Assembly (NCBI RefSeq): GCF_000743355.1
Contig: NZ_JQEI01000066.1
Coordinates: forward strand, 1-39,548
DNA: 39,548 bases
Direction of reading: 5' to 3'
Source of the DNA: Serratia sp. Ag1
GTDB lineage: Bacteria; Pseudomonadota; Gammaproteobacteria; Enterobacterales; Enterobacteriaceae
A program made the position numbers and the translations under genes. Below are positions 30,543-39,548 of the stretch, piece by piece. Positions within the stretch are counted from its first letter, which is position 1. The number at the start of each line of letters is the position of its first letter. The notes beneath the pieces were generated by a model. That model saw only the letters and a program-made list of their open reading frames with translations. It ran no database searches and had not been told where the DNA came from.

Positions 30543-30570
30543 ACTTTACGCTTTTAACAATTCTACTCAA
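30543..30570 (-). promoter_or_regulatory. Predicted csrC promoter
   Basis: On the minus strand TTGAGT (30565-30570), 16-base spacer, TAAAGT (30543-30548), giving a start near 30536. Two CTTACA half-sites (30575-30580, 30586-30591, plus strand) upstream resemble halves of the GacA/UvrY box, but spacing and orientation do not fit the full dyad. Confidence 0.5.
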
Positions 30571-30783
30571 GGTACTTACAACCGACTTACAGTAAGATCT
30601 TCCTCGAAATAAAAATAACCAATTGTTTTCAAACAAAAATAAAAAAATCAGCTTTCAAATAAAGAGACATTACCCCTTATTGGAATGGCAAATGTCTTAC
30701 ACGGAAGAAGCCAATTTGCTGGAATGGACTCCTTGCCGAACGTATAAAAACCGAGAAAAACACCATTTTGATACCGATGCAGT

Positions 30784-30789
30784 TATAAT
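30784..30789 (+). promoter_or_regulatory. Candidate -10 box for engB
   Basis: A perfect TATAAT, 38 bases before the TTG start at 30827. There is no good -35 at 17 bases. It would place the transcript start near 30796, which argues against the longer upstream reading frame being translated. Confidence 0.5.
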
Positions 30790-30826
30790 CGCTCACCAGA
30801 TAGCCATCCTCACGGAGACGAAAATT

Positions 30827-31462
30827 TTGACCAGCAAGAATTACAATTATCATGTGACCCACTTCGTCACCAGTGCGCCCGATATTCGCCACCTTCCGGG
30901 GGATGAAGGTATTGAAGTCGCATTTGCAGGCCGATCCAATGCCGGTAAGTCCAGTGCCCTGAACACCCTGACGAATCAGAAGAGCCTGGCCCGTACCAGT
31001 AAAACCCCTGGCCGTACCCAACTGATAAATCTGTTCGAAGTGGAAGAAGGTATTCGTTTGGTCGATTTACCTGGCTATGGTTACGCCGAAGTCCCAGAAG
31101 AGATGAAACGCAAATGGCAGCGAGCGCTAGGGGAATATCTACAGATGCGCAACTGCTTGAAAGGCCTGGTGGTACTGATGGATATCCGCCACCCGCTGAA
31201 AGACCTGGATCAACAGATGATTCAATGGGCAGTTGACGTTGGTACCCCAGTGCTGGTCTTGTTGACCAAAGCCGACAAACTGGCGTCCGGTGCACGCAAG
31301 GCGCAGCTCAATATGGTGCGTGAAGCCGTGCTGCCATTTATGGGAGACATTCAGGTTGAAGCCTTCTCGTCACCGAAGAAAATTGGCGTCGACGAACTGA
31401 GCCAAAAACTGAACACTTGGTTTAATGAGATCCCACCGGAGATACTGCCAGAAGAGGGTTAA
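30827..31462 (+). CDS. engB: Ribosome-biogenesis GTPase EngB (YihA/YsxC)
   Basis: 211 residues from TTG 30827 (E. coli 210). An essential GTPase needed for 50S subunit assembly. Motifs: G1 [15 protein letters not shown]2 region [10 protein letters not shown]3 [12 protein letters not shown]4 [12 protein letters not shown] chose the TTG because [14 protein letters not shown] aligns with the E. coli start MTNLNYQQTHFV and GGAG lies nine bases upstream. The frame stays open to an ATG at 30623, but the extra 68 residues have no family counterpart, and a TATAAT box lies inside them. It is followed by a terminator at 31495. Confidence 0.95.
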   Translation: MTSKNYNYHVTHFVTSAPDIRHLPGDEGIEVAFAGRSNAGKSSALNTLTNQKSLARTSKTPGRTQLINLFEVEEGIRLVDLPGYGYAEVPEEMKRKWQRALGEYLQMRNCLKGLVVLMDIRHPLKDLDQQMIQWAVDVGTPVLVLLTKADKLASGARKAQLNMVREAVLPFMGDIQVEAFSSPKKIGVDELSQKLNTWFNEIPPEILPEEG

Positions 31463-31494
31463 ACCTCGCGGCAATACTCATTGCTAAGCCAATC

Positions 31495-31521
31495 AGCCGA
31501 TACAGAGACGTCGGCTTTTTT
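31495..31521 (+). terminator. Intrinsic terminator of engB
   Basis: AGCCGA (31495-31500), a ten-base loop, TCGGCT (31511-31516), then TTTTT. Confidence 0.75.
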
Positions 31522-31708
31522 ACGCCTATCGAACGTCACCCTGCGCTTGGTTTGTCATTCAGTTACATTTCTGACAAAAAGTCATCAGAAAAAATTATGC
31601 CAGCTTGAAGAATAATACAGATAAAAACAGTTGGTTATCGACTATAAGCCGGAAGGATAATGCGCGGAGGAAGGGAAGAAGAACCTACGTTGGCCTTTGT
31701 TTATACAA

Positions 31709-31815
31709 TAAAAAACGCCCCAGTCAAAACCGACTGGGGCGGCTAATATTTAGCCAAATCCGATTACGTGAAGTAAAAGGTCTGAAAGATAGAACATCTT
31801 ACCTCTGTACCCTAC
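31709..31815 (-). ncRNA. spf: Spot 42 small RNA
   Basis: The minus strand from 31815 begins GTAGGGTACAGAGGTAAGAT and continues through CTTTTACTTCACGTAATCGG and GATTTGGC, nearly identical to E. coli Spot 42. It ends in the hairpin CGCCCCAGTC/GACTGGGGCG followed by T6. Its length is about 107 nt against 109. Spot 42 is an Hfq-dependent RNA that base-pairs with mRNAs of carbon-use genes such as galK and is repressed by cAMP-CRP. Differences are confined to the AATATT loop before the terminator and the terminator loop. Its position between polA and engB is conserved. The -10 may be TAGAGT (minus strand, 31823-31828). Confidence 0.96.
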
Positions 31816-31997
31816 GCCTTTAACTCTACATCATTTTTTCACAGCACAAAAGAATTTTTTGTAGTTTAGTTACACAACTTATTGGCTAAGAACGGCGATA
31901 TTAGGGAGACAATTGCCGTATATTGTAGCTTAATTACGAAAAGTGCTTAGGTTATCGCCAGTTAGATGCCATATCCCTGATACCTGCAGCCCAGCAA

Positions 31998-34793
31998 TCA
32001 ATGAGCTTCATCCCAGTTTTTACCAACGCCGATATCCACCTTCAGTGGCACAGCCAGTTTCATGCTGCCCTCCATCAGTTCGTGAATGCGCTGGCTTGCC
32101 TCTTCGATTGCCGACTCATGCACTTCAAACACCAGTTCATCGTGGACTTGCATAATCATGCGCACTAACGGCTTTTCCTGTGCTTGTAACCAGGCATCAA
32201 CTTCGATCATCGCACGTTTGATGATATCAGCTGCAGTCCCCTGCATCGGGGCGTTGATCGCCGCTCGTTCCGCCGCTTTGCGGCGCATCGCGTTGCTGGA
32301 ACGTACGTCTGGTAGATATAACCTGCGGCCATCCAGCGTGCTGACATAACCCTGTTCAGAGGCCTGCTGGCGAGTGCGCTCCATATATTCCAGCACGCCG
32401 GGGTAACGTTCGAAATAAAGATCCATATAGCGCTGGGCTTCGCCACGAGGGATCCCCAACTGACGCGCCAGACCAAACGCACTCATGCCGTAAATCAGGC
32501 CAAAGTTAATTGCCTTGGCACTGCGGCGCTGTTCACTGGTTACCTTGTCGAGCGGCAAACCAAACACTTCAGCCGCTGTTGCGCGGTGAATATCTTTGCC
32601 TTCAGCAAAAGCTTTCAACAAACCTTCGTCCTGCGAGAGATGAGCCATGATACGCAGCTCAATCTGCGAGTAGTCAGCGGCGACAATACGGTAACCTTCT
32701 GGTGCAATAAACGCCCGACGGATGCGGCGGCCTTCATCATTGCGCACCGGGATATTCTGCAAGTTTGGATCGCTGGAAGAAAGCCGCCCGGTCGCCGTTA
32801 CCGCCTGATGATAAGACGTATGCACCCGCCCACTAACCGGGTTGATCATCAGCGGTAGTTTGTCGGTATACGTGGTTTTCAGTTTCGCCAAACCACGATA
32901 TTCCAACAATACTTTTGGCAATGGGTAATCAAGCGCCAGTTCCGCCAGAACCTCTTCGTTGGTTGAAGGAGCTCCACCAGGCGTTTTCTTTAAAATGGGC
33001 AGTTTTTGTTTTTCATACAAAATGGCCTGAAGCTGCTTAGTTGAAGCCAGATTAAATGGTTCTTCAGCCAACTCATGTGCCTGCACTTCAAGCTCAGCCA
33101 AACGTTTGGTCAGCTCCTTAGAATGTGCTGCCAGAATATTTTGATCGATCAGTACACCGGTTCGTTCAATATGAGAAAGCACCGGCAGCAACGGCATTTC
33201 AATTTCATTGAATACCTTCAGCAAACCTTCACTTTCTTGCAGCTTTGGCCACATTGCCAGATGTAACTGTAGCGTCACGTCAGCATCCTCGGCAGCGTAA
33301 GCCCCAGCCTGCTCAAGGGCTATCTGGTTGAAGGTCAGCTGATTTTTGCCTTTGCCTGCAATCTCTTCGAAGGTAATAGTTTTATGGCCAAGATAACGAT
33401 CAGCCAGGCTGTCCATATCATGGCGGCCACTGACGCTATCAAGGACGTAGGACTCAAGCATGGTGTCATAAGCAATACCACGCAGATCGATGCCATAACG
33501 CGCCAGTAAGCTCTTGTCGAACTTCAGGTTCTGCCCAACCTTCTGTGCATTATCATCTTCCAGCAGCGGCTTCAGAGCCGCCAATACATGGGCACGATCC
33601 AATTGAGGCGGAGCATCAAGGTAATCATGTGCGACCGGCAAATAGGCGGCGACGCCCGGCTCAATGGCAAAAGATAGGCCTATCAGATTGGCGGTTAAGG
33701 TATCCAGACCGTCTGTTTCGGTATCAAAAGCGAATACGCTCGCTTTTTTCAGCCGCGCAAGCCAATCAGCAAAGGTTTCCTCATCAAGAATAATGACATA
33801 GCCTGCTTGTGACAGCGTGGCTTCACTTGCAACTTTAGGCGATTCAGCCGCTGCCACCGGTTTTATACCGGTACTGGCTTTACGCCCGTTACCTTTGTTT
33901 TCTAACCAGGTACCCGTTTCAACATCGGCCATCCAGCGCTTAAATTCGTATCGTTTAAATAATGCCTGTAACTGATCAACATCTGGCTGACCAACTTGCA
34001 GTTCGCCACAGCTTAGATCCAATTCAACATCGGTTTTAATCGTCGCCAGTTTATAAGAAAGGTAAGCCAGCTCTTTATTCTGCTCCAGCTTGGCCGCCAT
34101 GGTTTTGGCCCCACGGAAACTTAGCGTGGCGATATTACCGAGGTTAGCATAAAGCGTATCCAGGCCCCCCAACCCTTGCAGCAAAGCCTGAGCCGTTTTC
34201 TCGCCGACACCAGGAACACCGGGGATGTTATCTGAGGAATCACCCATAAGTGCCAGAAAATCGATAATCAACTCCGGCGGAATGCCATATTTGTCACACA
34301 CTTCCTGTGGGCCGAGGATGGTATTGTTCATGGTGTTGATCAAGGTGACATTTGGCGTCACCAGTTGCGCCATATCCTTATCACCCGTACTGATCAATAC
34401 CGCATGACCCGCCTTTTCAGCCTCTTGTGCCAAAGTGCCAATAACGTCGTCTGCTTCCACACCCGGCGTCACGATCAGCGGCAACCCCATCGCTTTCACC
34501 ATTTGGTGCAAGGGTTCGATCTGAGCACGTAAATCGTCTGGCATTGGTGGCCGGTGTGATTTGTACTCGGCAAACAGATCATCACGGAAGGTCTTGCCTT
34601 TGGCATCAAACACCACTGCCACGTGGCTCGGGGTGTACTGCAACAGCAGGCTGCGCAGCATATTCAATACGCCGTACATCGCCCCAGTTGGTTCACCCGC
34701 CGAGTTGGTCAGCGGAGGGAAAGCATGATAAGCACGATAGAGGTAGGAAGAACCATCTACTAGGATTAATGGGTTTTCTGCAATCTGGGCCAT
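31998..34793 (-). CDS. polA: DNA polymerase I
   Basis: 931 residues (E. coli 928). Repair and Okazaki-fragment maturation polymerase. The N-terminal 5' nuclease (about 1-323) has [17 protein letters not shown] and the acidic cluster [11 protein letters not shown] and [16 protein letters not shown]. The central 3'-5' exonuclease has [13 protein letters not shown] and an intact DxE. The polymerase domain has motif [14 protein letters not shown], motif [21 protein letters not shown] and motif [12 protein letters not shown]. All catalytic residues look intact. The linker near [20 protein letters not shown] differs from E. coli. Spot 42 lies downstream on the same strand. DnaA-box-like sites lie upstream at 34919 and 35060. 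Confidence 0.98.
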   Translation of the reverse strand: MAQIAENPLILVDGSSYLYRAYHAFPPLTNSAGEPTGAMYGVLNMLRSLLLQYTPSHVAVVFDAKGKTFRDDLFAEYKSHRPPMPDDLRAQIEPLHQMVKAMGLPLIVTPGVEADDVIGTLAQEAEKAGHAVLISTGDKDMAQLVTPNVTLINTMNNTILGPQEVCDKYGIPPELIIDFLALMGDSSDNIPGVPGVGEKTAQALLQGLGGLDTLYANLGNIATLSFRGAKTMAAKLEQNKELAYLSYKLATIKTDVELDLSCGELQVGQPDVDQLQALFKRYEFKRWMADVETGTWLENKGNGRKASTGIKPVAAAESPKVASEATLSQAGYVIILDEETFADWLARLKKASVFAFDTETDGLDTLTANLIGLSFAIEPGVAAYLPVAHDYLDAPPQLDRAHVLAALKPLLEDDNAQKVGQNLKFDKSLLARYGIDLRGIAYDTMLESYVLDSVSGRHDMDSLADRYLGHKTITFEEIAGKGKNQLTFNQIALEQAGAYAAEDADVTLQLHLAMWPKLQESEGLLKVFNEIEMPLLPVLSHIERTGVLIDQNILAAHSKELTKRLAELEVQAHELAEEPFNLASTKQLQAILYEKQKLPILKKTPGGAPSTNEEVLAELALDYPLPKVLLEYRGLAKLKTTYTDKLPLMINPVSGRVHTSYHQAVTATGRLSSSDPNLQNIPVRNDEGRRIRRAFIAPEGYRIVAADYSQIELRIMAHLSQDEGLLKAFAEGKDIHRATAAEVFGLPLDKVTSEQRRSAKAINFGLIYGMSAFGLARQLGIPRGEAQRYMDLYFERYPGVLEYMERTRQQASEQGYVSTLDGRRLYLPDVRSSNAMRRKAAERAAINAPMQGTAADIIKRAMIEVDAWLQAQEKPLVRMIMQVHDELVFEVHESAIEEASQRIHELMEGSMKLAVPLKVDIGVGKNWDEAH

Positions 34794-34918
34794 AGCGTTT
34801 CTTTCATTCGTGAAAAGACTGGCTTAAGCATGCCATAGCTAACCGCTGGTGACGAACCTTAGCGTGCATTACAGGTAAAATTAATGAGATTCTGCGAGAC
34901 GATCCGCAAGATCCTTCC

Positions 34919-34927
34919 TGTGGATAA
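34919..34927 (-). promoter_or_regulatory. DnaA box upstream of polA
   Basis: TGTGGATAA is the exact complement of the strong DnaA box TTATCCACA. It lies 126 bases upstream of the polA start. DnaA has been reported to stimulate polA expression in E. coli. Confidence 0.6.
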
Positions 34928-35059
34928 CTTTGTGCATAGAAAAGCTAATAAATTATAACAATACTATCAATATTATTATTGAAAATAAAATAATCATAAA
35001 AATCAAAATCTTAATTAAATTAATTTTGTGGTTGGATATTGATCTCTTTATGAAATATT

Positions 35060-35068
35060 TGTGGATAT
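35060..35068 (-). promoter_or_regulatory. Near-consensus DnaA box
   Basis: TGTGGATAT differs from the strong box complement by one base. It lies on the other side of the AT-rich stretch from the box at 34919. Confidence 0.35.
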
Positions 35069-35264
35069 AACTTAAATCAAATGTTAGTAGCCAATTGCCA
35101 AACAACAGGATTAGAGATCCCTGTAAAGCAGAAATGCCTGGCTATTTCTTTGCGGTCAAAACACTGATTTTTAGTAGCATTAACCTCCCCCGGTTTCTGT
35201 TAAAATATTTTGCTTTCTTACTGGCGTATGTATCGATGTTTTCATTAACCGTAGTACTTAACTC

Positions 35265-36161
35265 ATGCCAAAACTGTTATCCCCTGTAATCTTTATTATT
35301 TCTGCAGTGCTTGCCATTCTGGTGACAGCGCTATGCTCTCTTCCAATCGTGTTGGTTGGTGTGATTAAGTTGCTGGTTCCTATTCCCGCAGTCTGGCGAG
35401 CAATCTCCACCTTTGCTGATTATATTATGTGGTGTTGGTGCCAAAGCCTGGCTTGGTTGCTCAAAGTTAACCCAAATATACGATGGGATGTTGACGGGTT
35501 GAGTGGGTTAGAAAAAAAGAATTGGTATCTGCTGATCGGCAATCATCAAAGCTGGGCGGACATTGTTGTCTTGTGTGTACTTTTCCGTAATCACATTCCG
35601 ATGAACAAGTATTTCCTCAAGCAGCAATTAGCCTGGATCCCCTTCGTCGGCTTGGCCTGTTGGGCATTGGATATGCCATTCATGAAACGCTATTCGCGAT
35701 CCTATTTGTTAAAACATCCGGAAAAACGCGGGAAGGATCTCGAAACAACACGTCACTCCTGTGAGAAGTTTCGCCAGCGCCCAACAACCATCGTCAATTT
35801 CGTTGAGGGCTCGCGGTTTACCGAAGCGAAAAAAATCAAAACACGCTCGCCTTATCGCAATTTACTGGCACCTAAAGCCGCCGGCATTGCCTTTACCCTC
35901 AGCACGCTCGGCAATCAGTTTGATAAAGTATTAAATGTTACACTGCTCTATCCTGATAATCAGGAACACCCGTTTATCGATATGCTGAGTGGCCGCCTGA
36001 AATGCATCGTGGTAAGAGTAGAATGCTTGCCCATAGATGAATCCCTACACGGGGATTACTTCAACGACAAGGAGTTCAAACACAACTTCCAGCTTTGGTT
36101 GAATACTTTGTGGCAGGAAAAAGATCGTCTACTGGATAAACTCAAGCATCAACAGCGCTAA
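35265..36161 (+). CDS. yihG: 1-acyl-glycerol-3-phosphate acyltransferase-like YihG
   Basis: 298 residues (E. coli 310). Inner-membrane PlsC-type acyltransferase; E. coli YihG is a second lysophosphatidate acyltransferase that influences acyl composition. An N-terminal membrane anchor runs from about residue 6 ([20 protein letters not shown]). The catalytic HX4D motif is in [14 protein letters not shown], and the acceptor-binding EGSR motif is in [34 protein letters not shown] is highly conserved. The start at 35265 is shorter than E. coli's by about twelve residues and has a weak ribosome-binding site. A terminator follows at 36167. Confidence 0.94.
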   Translation: MPKLLSPVIFIISAVLAILVTALCSLPIVLVGVIKLLVPIPAVWRAISTFADYIMWCWCQSLAWLLKVNPNIRWDVDGLSGLEKKNWYLLIGNHQSWADIVVLCVLFRNHIPMNKYFLKQQLAWIPFVGLACWALDMPFMKRYSRSYLLKHPEKRGKDLETTRHSCEKFRQRPTTIVNFVEGSRFTEAKKIKTRSPYRNLLAPKAAGIAFTLSTLGNQFDKVLNVTLLYPDNQEHPFIDMLSGRLKCIVVRVECLPIDESLHGDYFNDKEFKHNFQLWLNTLWQEKDRLLDKLKHQQR

Positions 36162-36166
36162 AGAAA

Positions 36167-36189
36167 CGCCGGATTAACCGGCGCTTTTT
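36167..36189 (+). terminator. Terminator between yihG and dsbA
   Basis: CGCCGG, loop ATTAA, CCGGCG, then CTTTTTAT, between converging genes. Confidence 0.78.
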
Positions 36190-36209
36190 ATCTCAATCAG
36201 GCTTAAACG

Positions 36210-36833
36210 TTATTTCTTTTCACTCAGGAATTTAACGACTTCAGCAAATTGCTTTACATAAGCTTCCATTGAGCTGGTATCTAAACCATCAGGCTTTACC
36301 ATGTATTTGCCGTTAACAAACATGGCTGGCACACCACGCAGTTGCAGATCTTCAGCCGCTTTTTGTTGCTGAACCACCAAAGATTTCACGACAAAACTAT
36401 TCAAGGCCGCGTCATAATCTTCCGCGCTAACACCCGCCTTCACGAAAACATTACGAATATCATCTGGAGTTTGTACCGTTTGGGTTTTCTGTACAGCGTC
36501 AAACATCAGCGGAGTGATTTTATCCTCGACACCTAAGGCTATCGCTACAGCCCATGCCTGAGTCATCTGCTTACCCAATGGCCCTAGGAATTCCACATGA
36601 TACTTGGTCATTTTGGTGCCAGCAGGCAAGATTTTCTTCACATTATCAGAAACATGATAAATCTCTTCAAACTGGTAGCAGTGTGGGCAGTAGAATGAGA
36701 AGAACTCCAATACCTGTGGTTCACCGGTAACAGGTTTATCCAAAGTGACATACTGAGCGCCGTCGCTGAATTGCACTGCCGAGGCACTAAATGCCATCAT
36801 CATGCCAACGAGTGCCAACCATATTTTCTTCAT
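36210..36833 (-). CDS. dsbA: Periplasmic thiol:disulfide oxidoreductase DsbA
   Basis: 207 residues with a Sec signal peptide ([19 protein letters not shown], cleavage after residue 19). A thioredoxin fold with the active site CPHC in [12 protein letters not shown] (precursor Cys49 and Cys52, mature 30 and 33), an inserted helical domain, and the cis-proline loop [11 protein letters not shown]. It oxidises cysteines of exported proteins and is recharged by DsbB. GGAGAG precedes the ATG. It starts 29 bases after srkA; in E. coli the srkA promoter is Cpx-controlled and reads into dsbA. I see no clear CpxR box before srkA here. Confidence 0.97.
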   Translation of the reverse strand: MKKIWLALVGMMMAFSASAVQFSDGAQYVTLDKPVTGEPQVLEFFSFYCPHCYQFEEIYHVSDNVKKILPAGTKMTKYHVEFLGPLGKQMTQAWAVAIALGVEDKITPLMFDAVQKTQTVQTPDDIRNVFVKAGVSAEDYDAALNSFVVKSLVVQQQKAAEDLQLRGVPAMFVNGKYMVKPDGLDTSSMEAYVKQFAEVVKFLSEKK

Positions 36834-36862
36834 AAAACTAAACTCTCCATTATATTAAAGCT

Positions 36863-37849
36863 TCAATACATTGGCATCAGCTGCAGAGGGGGTTCCTGCA
36901 ACAGCTTAACCTGCTCGGTAAATGCCGTAGTCTGAGACAACCAAAAATCAGACTCCGCCATCCACGGAAAACTTTTGGGGAATGCCGGATCCTGCCAGCG
37001 GCGTGCAACCCATGCCAGGTAATACACCATGCGCATCGCCCGTAGCGGCTCAATTAACGCCAATTCACGCTGATCGAATTCGGCAAATTCGCCGTAGGCT
37101 TCCAGCAAAATATCCAACTGCATCAACCGATCGTGACGTTCACCATGTAATAGCATCCACAGATCCTGCACCGCAGGCCCATTACGCGCATCGTCCAAAT
37201 CAACAAACAATGGCCCATCACGCCACAGAATATTGCCCGGATGGCAATCACCGTGCAACCGTAGCGGTTGCCAATCCAACTGCCAATGCTGCTTGATGAT
37301 AGCAATCAGATTATCCATGGCGTTTAAAAAAGCATCGAGCTGGGCCTTGGGTACCAAAACGCTGTTTGCCAAAACCTGCCGCGGAACGGTGAGATACTCT
37401 TCAACACCGATAGTCGGGCGCTCTGCAAATAAACTTTTGCGCCCCACCTGATGAATACGGCCAAGAAAACGCCCAACCCATTCCAGTTGCTCAAGACTGT
37501 CAATCTCATATGGACGCCCACCCACACTGGGAAATACGGTAAAAAAGAACCCCGCATGAGTATGTAGGGTATTACCGTGCAATACCAACGGCGCAACCGC
37601 CGGGATTTCAGCCTGGGATAGCTCAAGAGCAAACTGGTGCTCTTCACCGATTTGCTCCGCACTCCAACGTTCTGGCCGATAAAACTTCACCACGTAACGC
37701 TGACGATCTTCATCCATAAACTGATAAACGCGGTTTTCGTAACTGTTCAGCGCCGTTAGCCCAGAATCAACACGCAAACCCACCCTTTCCAAAGCATCCA
37801 TAATCAGATCCGGAGAAAGGGTCGCAAAATTAAAAGCAGAGTTATTCAT
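36863..37849 (-). CDS. srkA: Stress response kinase A
   Basis: 328 residues from ATG 37849, equal to E. coli SrkA (YihE, RdoA); an alternative ATG at 37858 adds three residues. An aminoglycoside-phosphotransferase-like protein kinase, reported to protect E. coli cells under envelope or oxidative stress. Kinase features: the conserved RYVVKFYRPERW lysine region, catalytic loop LRLHGDCHPGNILW, and metal-binding FVDLDDARNGPAVQDLW. The C-terminus LLQEPPLQLMPMY matches the family. It is followed by dsbA in one unit. Confidence 0.96.
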   Translation of the reverse strand: MNNSAFNFATLSPDLIMDALERVGLRVDSGLTALNSYENRVYQFMDEDRQRYVVKFYRPERWSAEQIGEEHQFALELSQAEIPAVAPLVLHGNTLHTHAGFFFTVFPSVGGRPYEIDSLEQLEWVGRFLGRIHQVGRKSLFAERPTIGVEEYLTVPRQVLANSVLVPKAQLDAFLNAMDNLIAIIKQHWQLDWQPLRLHGDCHPGNILWRDGPLFVDLDDARNGPAVQDLWMLLHGERHDRLMQLDILLEAYGEFAEFDQRELALIEPLRAMRMVYYLAWVARRWQDPAFPKSFPWMAESDFWLSQTTAFTEQVKLLQEPPLQLMPMY

Positions 37850-37928
37850 AACAGCCATTCAGTTCGCCAGATGACAGCACACAAGTATGAGAAATAGTAG
37901 CACCAATCATCATCGCAGGATGACCGCC

Positions 37929-38198
37929 TTAGTCTTTAATAACACCGCGAGCACGCAGCAATGCGGTTTTGAAATCTTCTTCGTAGTCTTTCTTCAGGCC
38001 AGGGATCTGTTCTGTGCCAGCACTACCGCGCATTTTAAGATGATAAATCAAGATATCATCGCTTAAATCTGCCAAGTCACCTTGAAAACCCGCCTCCTGC
38101 GCCAGCTTTTGCAGAAACTGAATCAGATTGAGGTCTGGATCCTGTTGCCATGCTGGGTGGAGCAGCTCAATCAACTCGTTTACGCGATGCGTTTTCAT
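37929..38198 (-). CDS. yihD: Conserved small protein YihD
   Basis: 89 residues from ATG 38198 ([20 protein letters not shown]), the same length as E. coli YihD; the frame opens at 38231. The C-terminal block [12 protein letters not shown] and [20 protein letters not shown] is highly conserved. The family (DUF1040) has no established function. It is cytoplasmic, with no signal or membrane segment. It precedes srkA on the same strand with a 79-base gap and is divergent from mobA. Confidence 0.93.
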   Translation of the reverse strand: MKTHRVNELIELLHPAWQQDPDLNLIQFLQKLAQEAGFQGDLADLSDDILIYHLKMRGSAGTEQIPGLKKDYEEDFKTALLRARGVIKD

Positions 38199-38350
38199 AC
38201 CAATATCATCCAGTGAAGTGAATAAACTCACAAAGTAACAGGCTTACTCACCCAGTGAAAGAACCAGCTTGTCAATAAAGGTAAATCCCCCTATCTAAGC
38301 AGGATTAGCGCTACAATCAGTGCATTAGCGATGGAGCAGAGTGATGGACT

Positions 38351-38944
38351 ATGCATAAAGAAATAATCGGCGTTATTCTGGCTGGCGGGCGTTCTACCCG
38401 CATGGCGGGCGAAGATAAAGGCCTGACTCAACTGGGTGATAAGGCATTGTACCAGCACGTGTTGGCCCGGTTAGCTCCGCAAGTTGGTAACCTGATCATC
38501 AGCGCAAACCGCAATCAGCAACGTTACAGAGAAAGCGGCTTACCTGTAGTAAGCGACCTGACGGCTGACTTCCCCGGCCCGTTAGCCGGTATATTAGCAG
38601 GGCTCCACTATGCCCATACTGAATGGATTGTTTGCGCCCCTTGTGATGTGCCAGACCTTCCTCACAACTTGGTTGCGCAGCTCTGGCAACATAAAGGTAC
38701 AGCTCTGGCTGCTTATGCCAGCGATGGTGAACGCCCACATCCCACGTTAGCGTTACTTCATACCAGCCTATTGGACAACTTGACGGATTATCTGGCTAAC
38801 GGCGAGCGCAAGCTGATGCTGTTTATGGAGGCTATAGAAGCGCAGCAGGTTATATTCAATAATCAGCAACAGGCATTCCGCAATTTAAATACGCCCGAAG
38901 ATTGCCAACAATGGTTGCAAGAAAAAGGGGCCATTGATGGTTAG
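38351..38944 (+). CDS. mobA: Molybdenum cofactor guanylyltransferase MobA
   Basis: 197 residues. It transfers GMP from GTP to molybdopterin to give the bis-MGD cofactor used by DMSO-reductase-family enzymes. The nucleotide-binding N-terminus is GVILAGGRSTRMAGEDKGL, and DFPGPLAGILAGL, WIVCAPCDVPDLPHNL and DGERPHPTLALL are family hallmarks. The C-terminus has FRNLNTPEDCQQW. It overlaps mobB by eight bases. The start MHKEIIGVILAGG fits the family. Confidence 0.95.
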   Translation: MHKEIIGVILAGGRSTRMAGEDKGLTQLGDKALYQHVLARLAPQVGNLIISANRNQQRYRESGLPVVSDLTADFPGPLAGILAGLHYAHTEWIVCAPCDVPDLPHNLVAQLWQHKGTALAAYASDGERPHPTLALLHTSLLDNLTDYLANGERKLMLFMEAIEAQQVIFNNQQQAFRNLNTPEDCQQWLQEKGAIDG

Positions 38945-39461
38945 TTCGTTAACGCCTTTACTCGCGATCGCTGCTTACAGTGGTACAGGAAAAACGACGC
39001 TACTTAAGCAATTAATCCCGCTGTTGATACAGCAACGGGTACGAGTTGGTCTGATTAAACATACTCATCATGAGATGGATATCGATACACCAGGCAAAGA
39101 CAGCTACGAGCTACGCAAGGCCGGTGCCAGCCAAACGTTGGTGGCTAGTGATAGGCGTTGGGCACTGATGGCAGAAACACCCGAACAGCAACCGCTGGAC
39201 TTAATGTATTTAGCCAGCAGGTTTGACAGTAGCAAAGTCGATTTAATTCTGGTGGAAGGATTCAAACATGAGCCGATCAGTAAAATCGTTCTTTATCGCG
39301 AAGAAGTGGGGAAACCGCTTGAAAGTATGCTGGATCAATATGTTATTGCTGTGGCTAGCGATAGAAAGATAGAAGGTATGGTGCATCAATTAGATATCAA
39401 TCAGCCAGAAGAGATCGCCATATTTATTACTCAGTGGCTAAGCAAACAAGGGAATAAGTAA
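38937..39461 (+). CDS. mobB: Molybdopterin-guanine dinucleotide biosynthesis adaptor MobB
   Basis: 174 residues from ATG 38937, with a TTG at 38934 also in frame. A GTP-binding partner of MobA that is not strictly essential for cofactor synthesis. The Walker A motif is IAAYSGTGKTTLLKQLIP. Conserved GLIKHTHHEMDIDTPGKDSY is followed by ELRKAGASQ, and LILVEGFKHEPISKIVL is the Walker B/C region. It overlaps the mobA end, so the two are translated together. It converges with the rRNA operon that enters at the right edge. Confidence 0.95.
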   Translation: MVSSLTPLLAIAAYSGTGKTTLLKQLIPLLIQQRVRVGLIKHTHHEMDIDTPGKDSYELRKAGASQTLVASDRRWALMAETPEQQPLDLMYLASRFDSSKVDLILVEGFKHEPISKIVLYREEVGKPLESMLDQYVIAVASDRKIEGMVHQLDINQPEEIAIFITQWLSKQGNK

Positions 39462-39494
39462 GGCTGTTAAACTTGGGTGCTGTGTTGTAAACGC

Positions 39495-39522
39495 AAAAAG
39501 GCCATCCTTGCGGATGGCCTTC
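39495..39522 (-). terminator. rRNA operon terminator
   Basis: On the minus strand AAGGCCATCC, loop GCAA, GGATGGCCTT then T run and GCG. It is near-identical to enterobacterial rrn terminators and immediately follows the 5S end. Confidence 0.93.
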
Positions 39523-39532
39523 TGCTGATTTG

Positions 39533-39548
39533 ATGCCTGGCAGTGTCC
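39533..39548 (-). rRNA. rrf: 5S rRNA, 3' end only (cut by window edge)
   Basis: On the minus strand the window opens GGACACTGCCAGGCAT, the last bases of 5S rRNA. With the terminator and the mobB neighbour this is the 3' end of an operon equivalent to E. coli rrnA. Confidence 0.88.

Larger units (their letters stand above)
34794..35264. other. polA-yihG divergent region, strongly AT-rich
   Basis: 471 bases between divergent genes. About 34940-35040 is extremely AT-rich (for example AATACTATCAATATTATTAT). Two DnaA-box-like sequences flank that stretch. A 64-codon frame at 35095-35289 runs into yihG in another frame and has no support. Promoters for both genes must lie here, but I cannot place them firmly. 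Confidence 0.55.

Noticed and set aside
31605-31823. 72-residue plus-strand frame across the spf region
   Set aside because: It is antisense to Spot 42 and runs through its terminator.
35095-35289. 64-residue frame upstream of yihG
   Set aside because: It overlaps the yihG start in another frame and has no ribosome-binding site or recognisable family.

Overview
The window is a stretch of enterobacterial core chromosome. Nearly every gene aligns end to end, from memory, with an Escherichia coli K-12 counterpart. Protein divergence, GC content and gene neighbourhood point to Serratia or a close relative in the Yersiniaceae; the genus is an inference. I see no insertion sequence, prophage, CRISPR array or defence island.

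Layout. 1-576 is gene-free and AT-rich, with two intrinsic terminators reading out of an unseen gene to the left. 577-5530 is the variable part: an unrecognised 100-residue protein, murR and murP around an internally deleted remnant of murQ, nupC, and a DUF3574 lipoprotein. 5658-18251 matches the E. coli 82-minute block: ligB facing away from gmk-rpoZ-spoT-trmH-recG, then gltS, xanP and yicH. 18289-39548 matches the E. coli 87-minute block in reverse: fabY, dtd, yihY, yihX, typA, the glnA-glnL-glnG nitrogen operon, yshB, hemN, a 57-residue small membrane protein, yihI, csrC sRNA, engB, spf (Spot 42) sRNA, polA, yihG, dsbA, srkA, yihD, mobA and mobB. The window ends at the terminator and last bases of the 5S gene of an rRNA operon on the minus strand. 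The two blocks are far apart in E. coli and join here at about 18252-18288.

How the genes work together. gmk, rpoZ and spoT link GMP phosphorylation, RNA polymerase assembly and (p)ppGpp control. glnA-glnL-glnG carries its complete control region: a CRP-like site, two NtrC sites, a sigma-54 promoter, and an NtrC site before glnL. Two regulatory RNAs flank engB: a GGA-rich CsrC that should sequester CsrA, and Spot 42 for catabolite control. dsbA lies directly downstream of srkA, and mobA overlaps mobB.

Nothing here looks like a wholly new system. The items most worth a second look are the murQ remnant in front of an intact murP, the 57-residue protein between yihI and hemN, the divergent long CsrC, the 19-bp tandem repeat at the ligB ribosome-binding site, DnaA-box-like sites before polA, and the cysteine-bearing orphan at 577-879.
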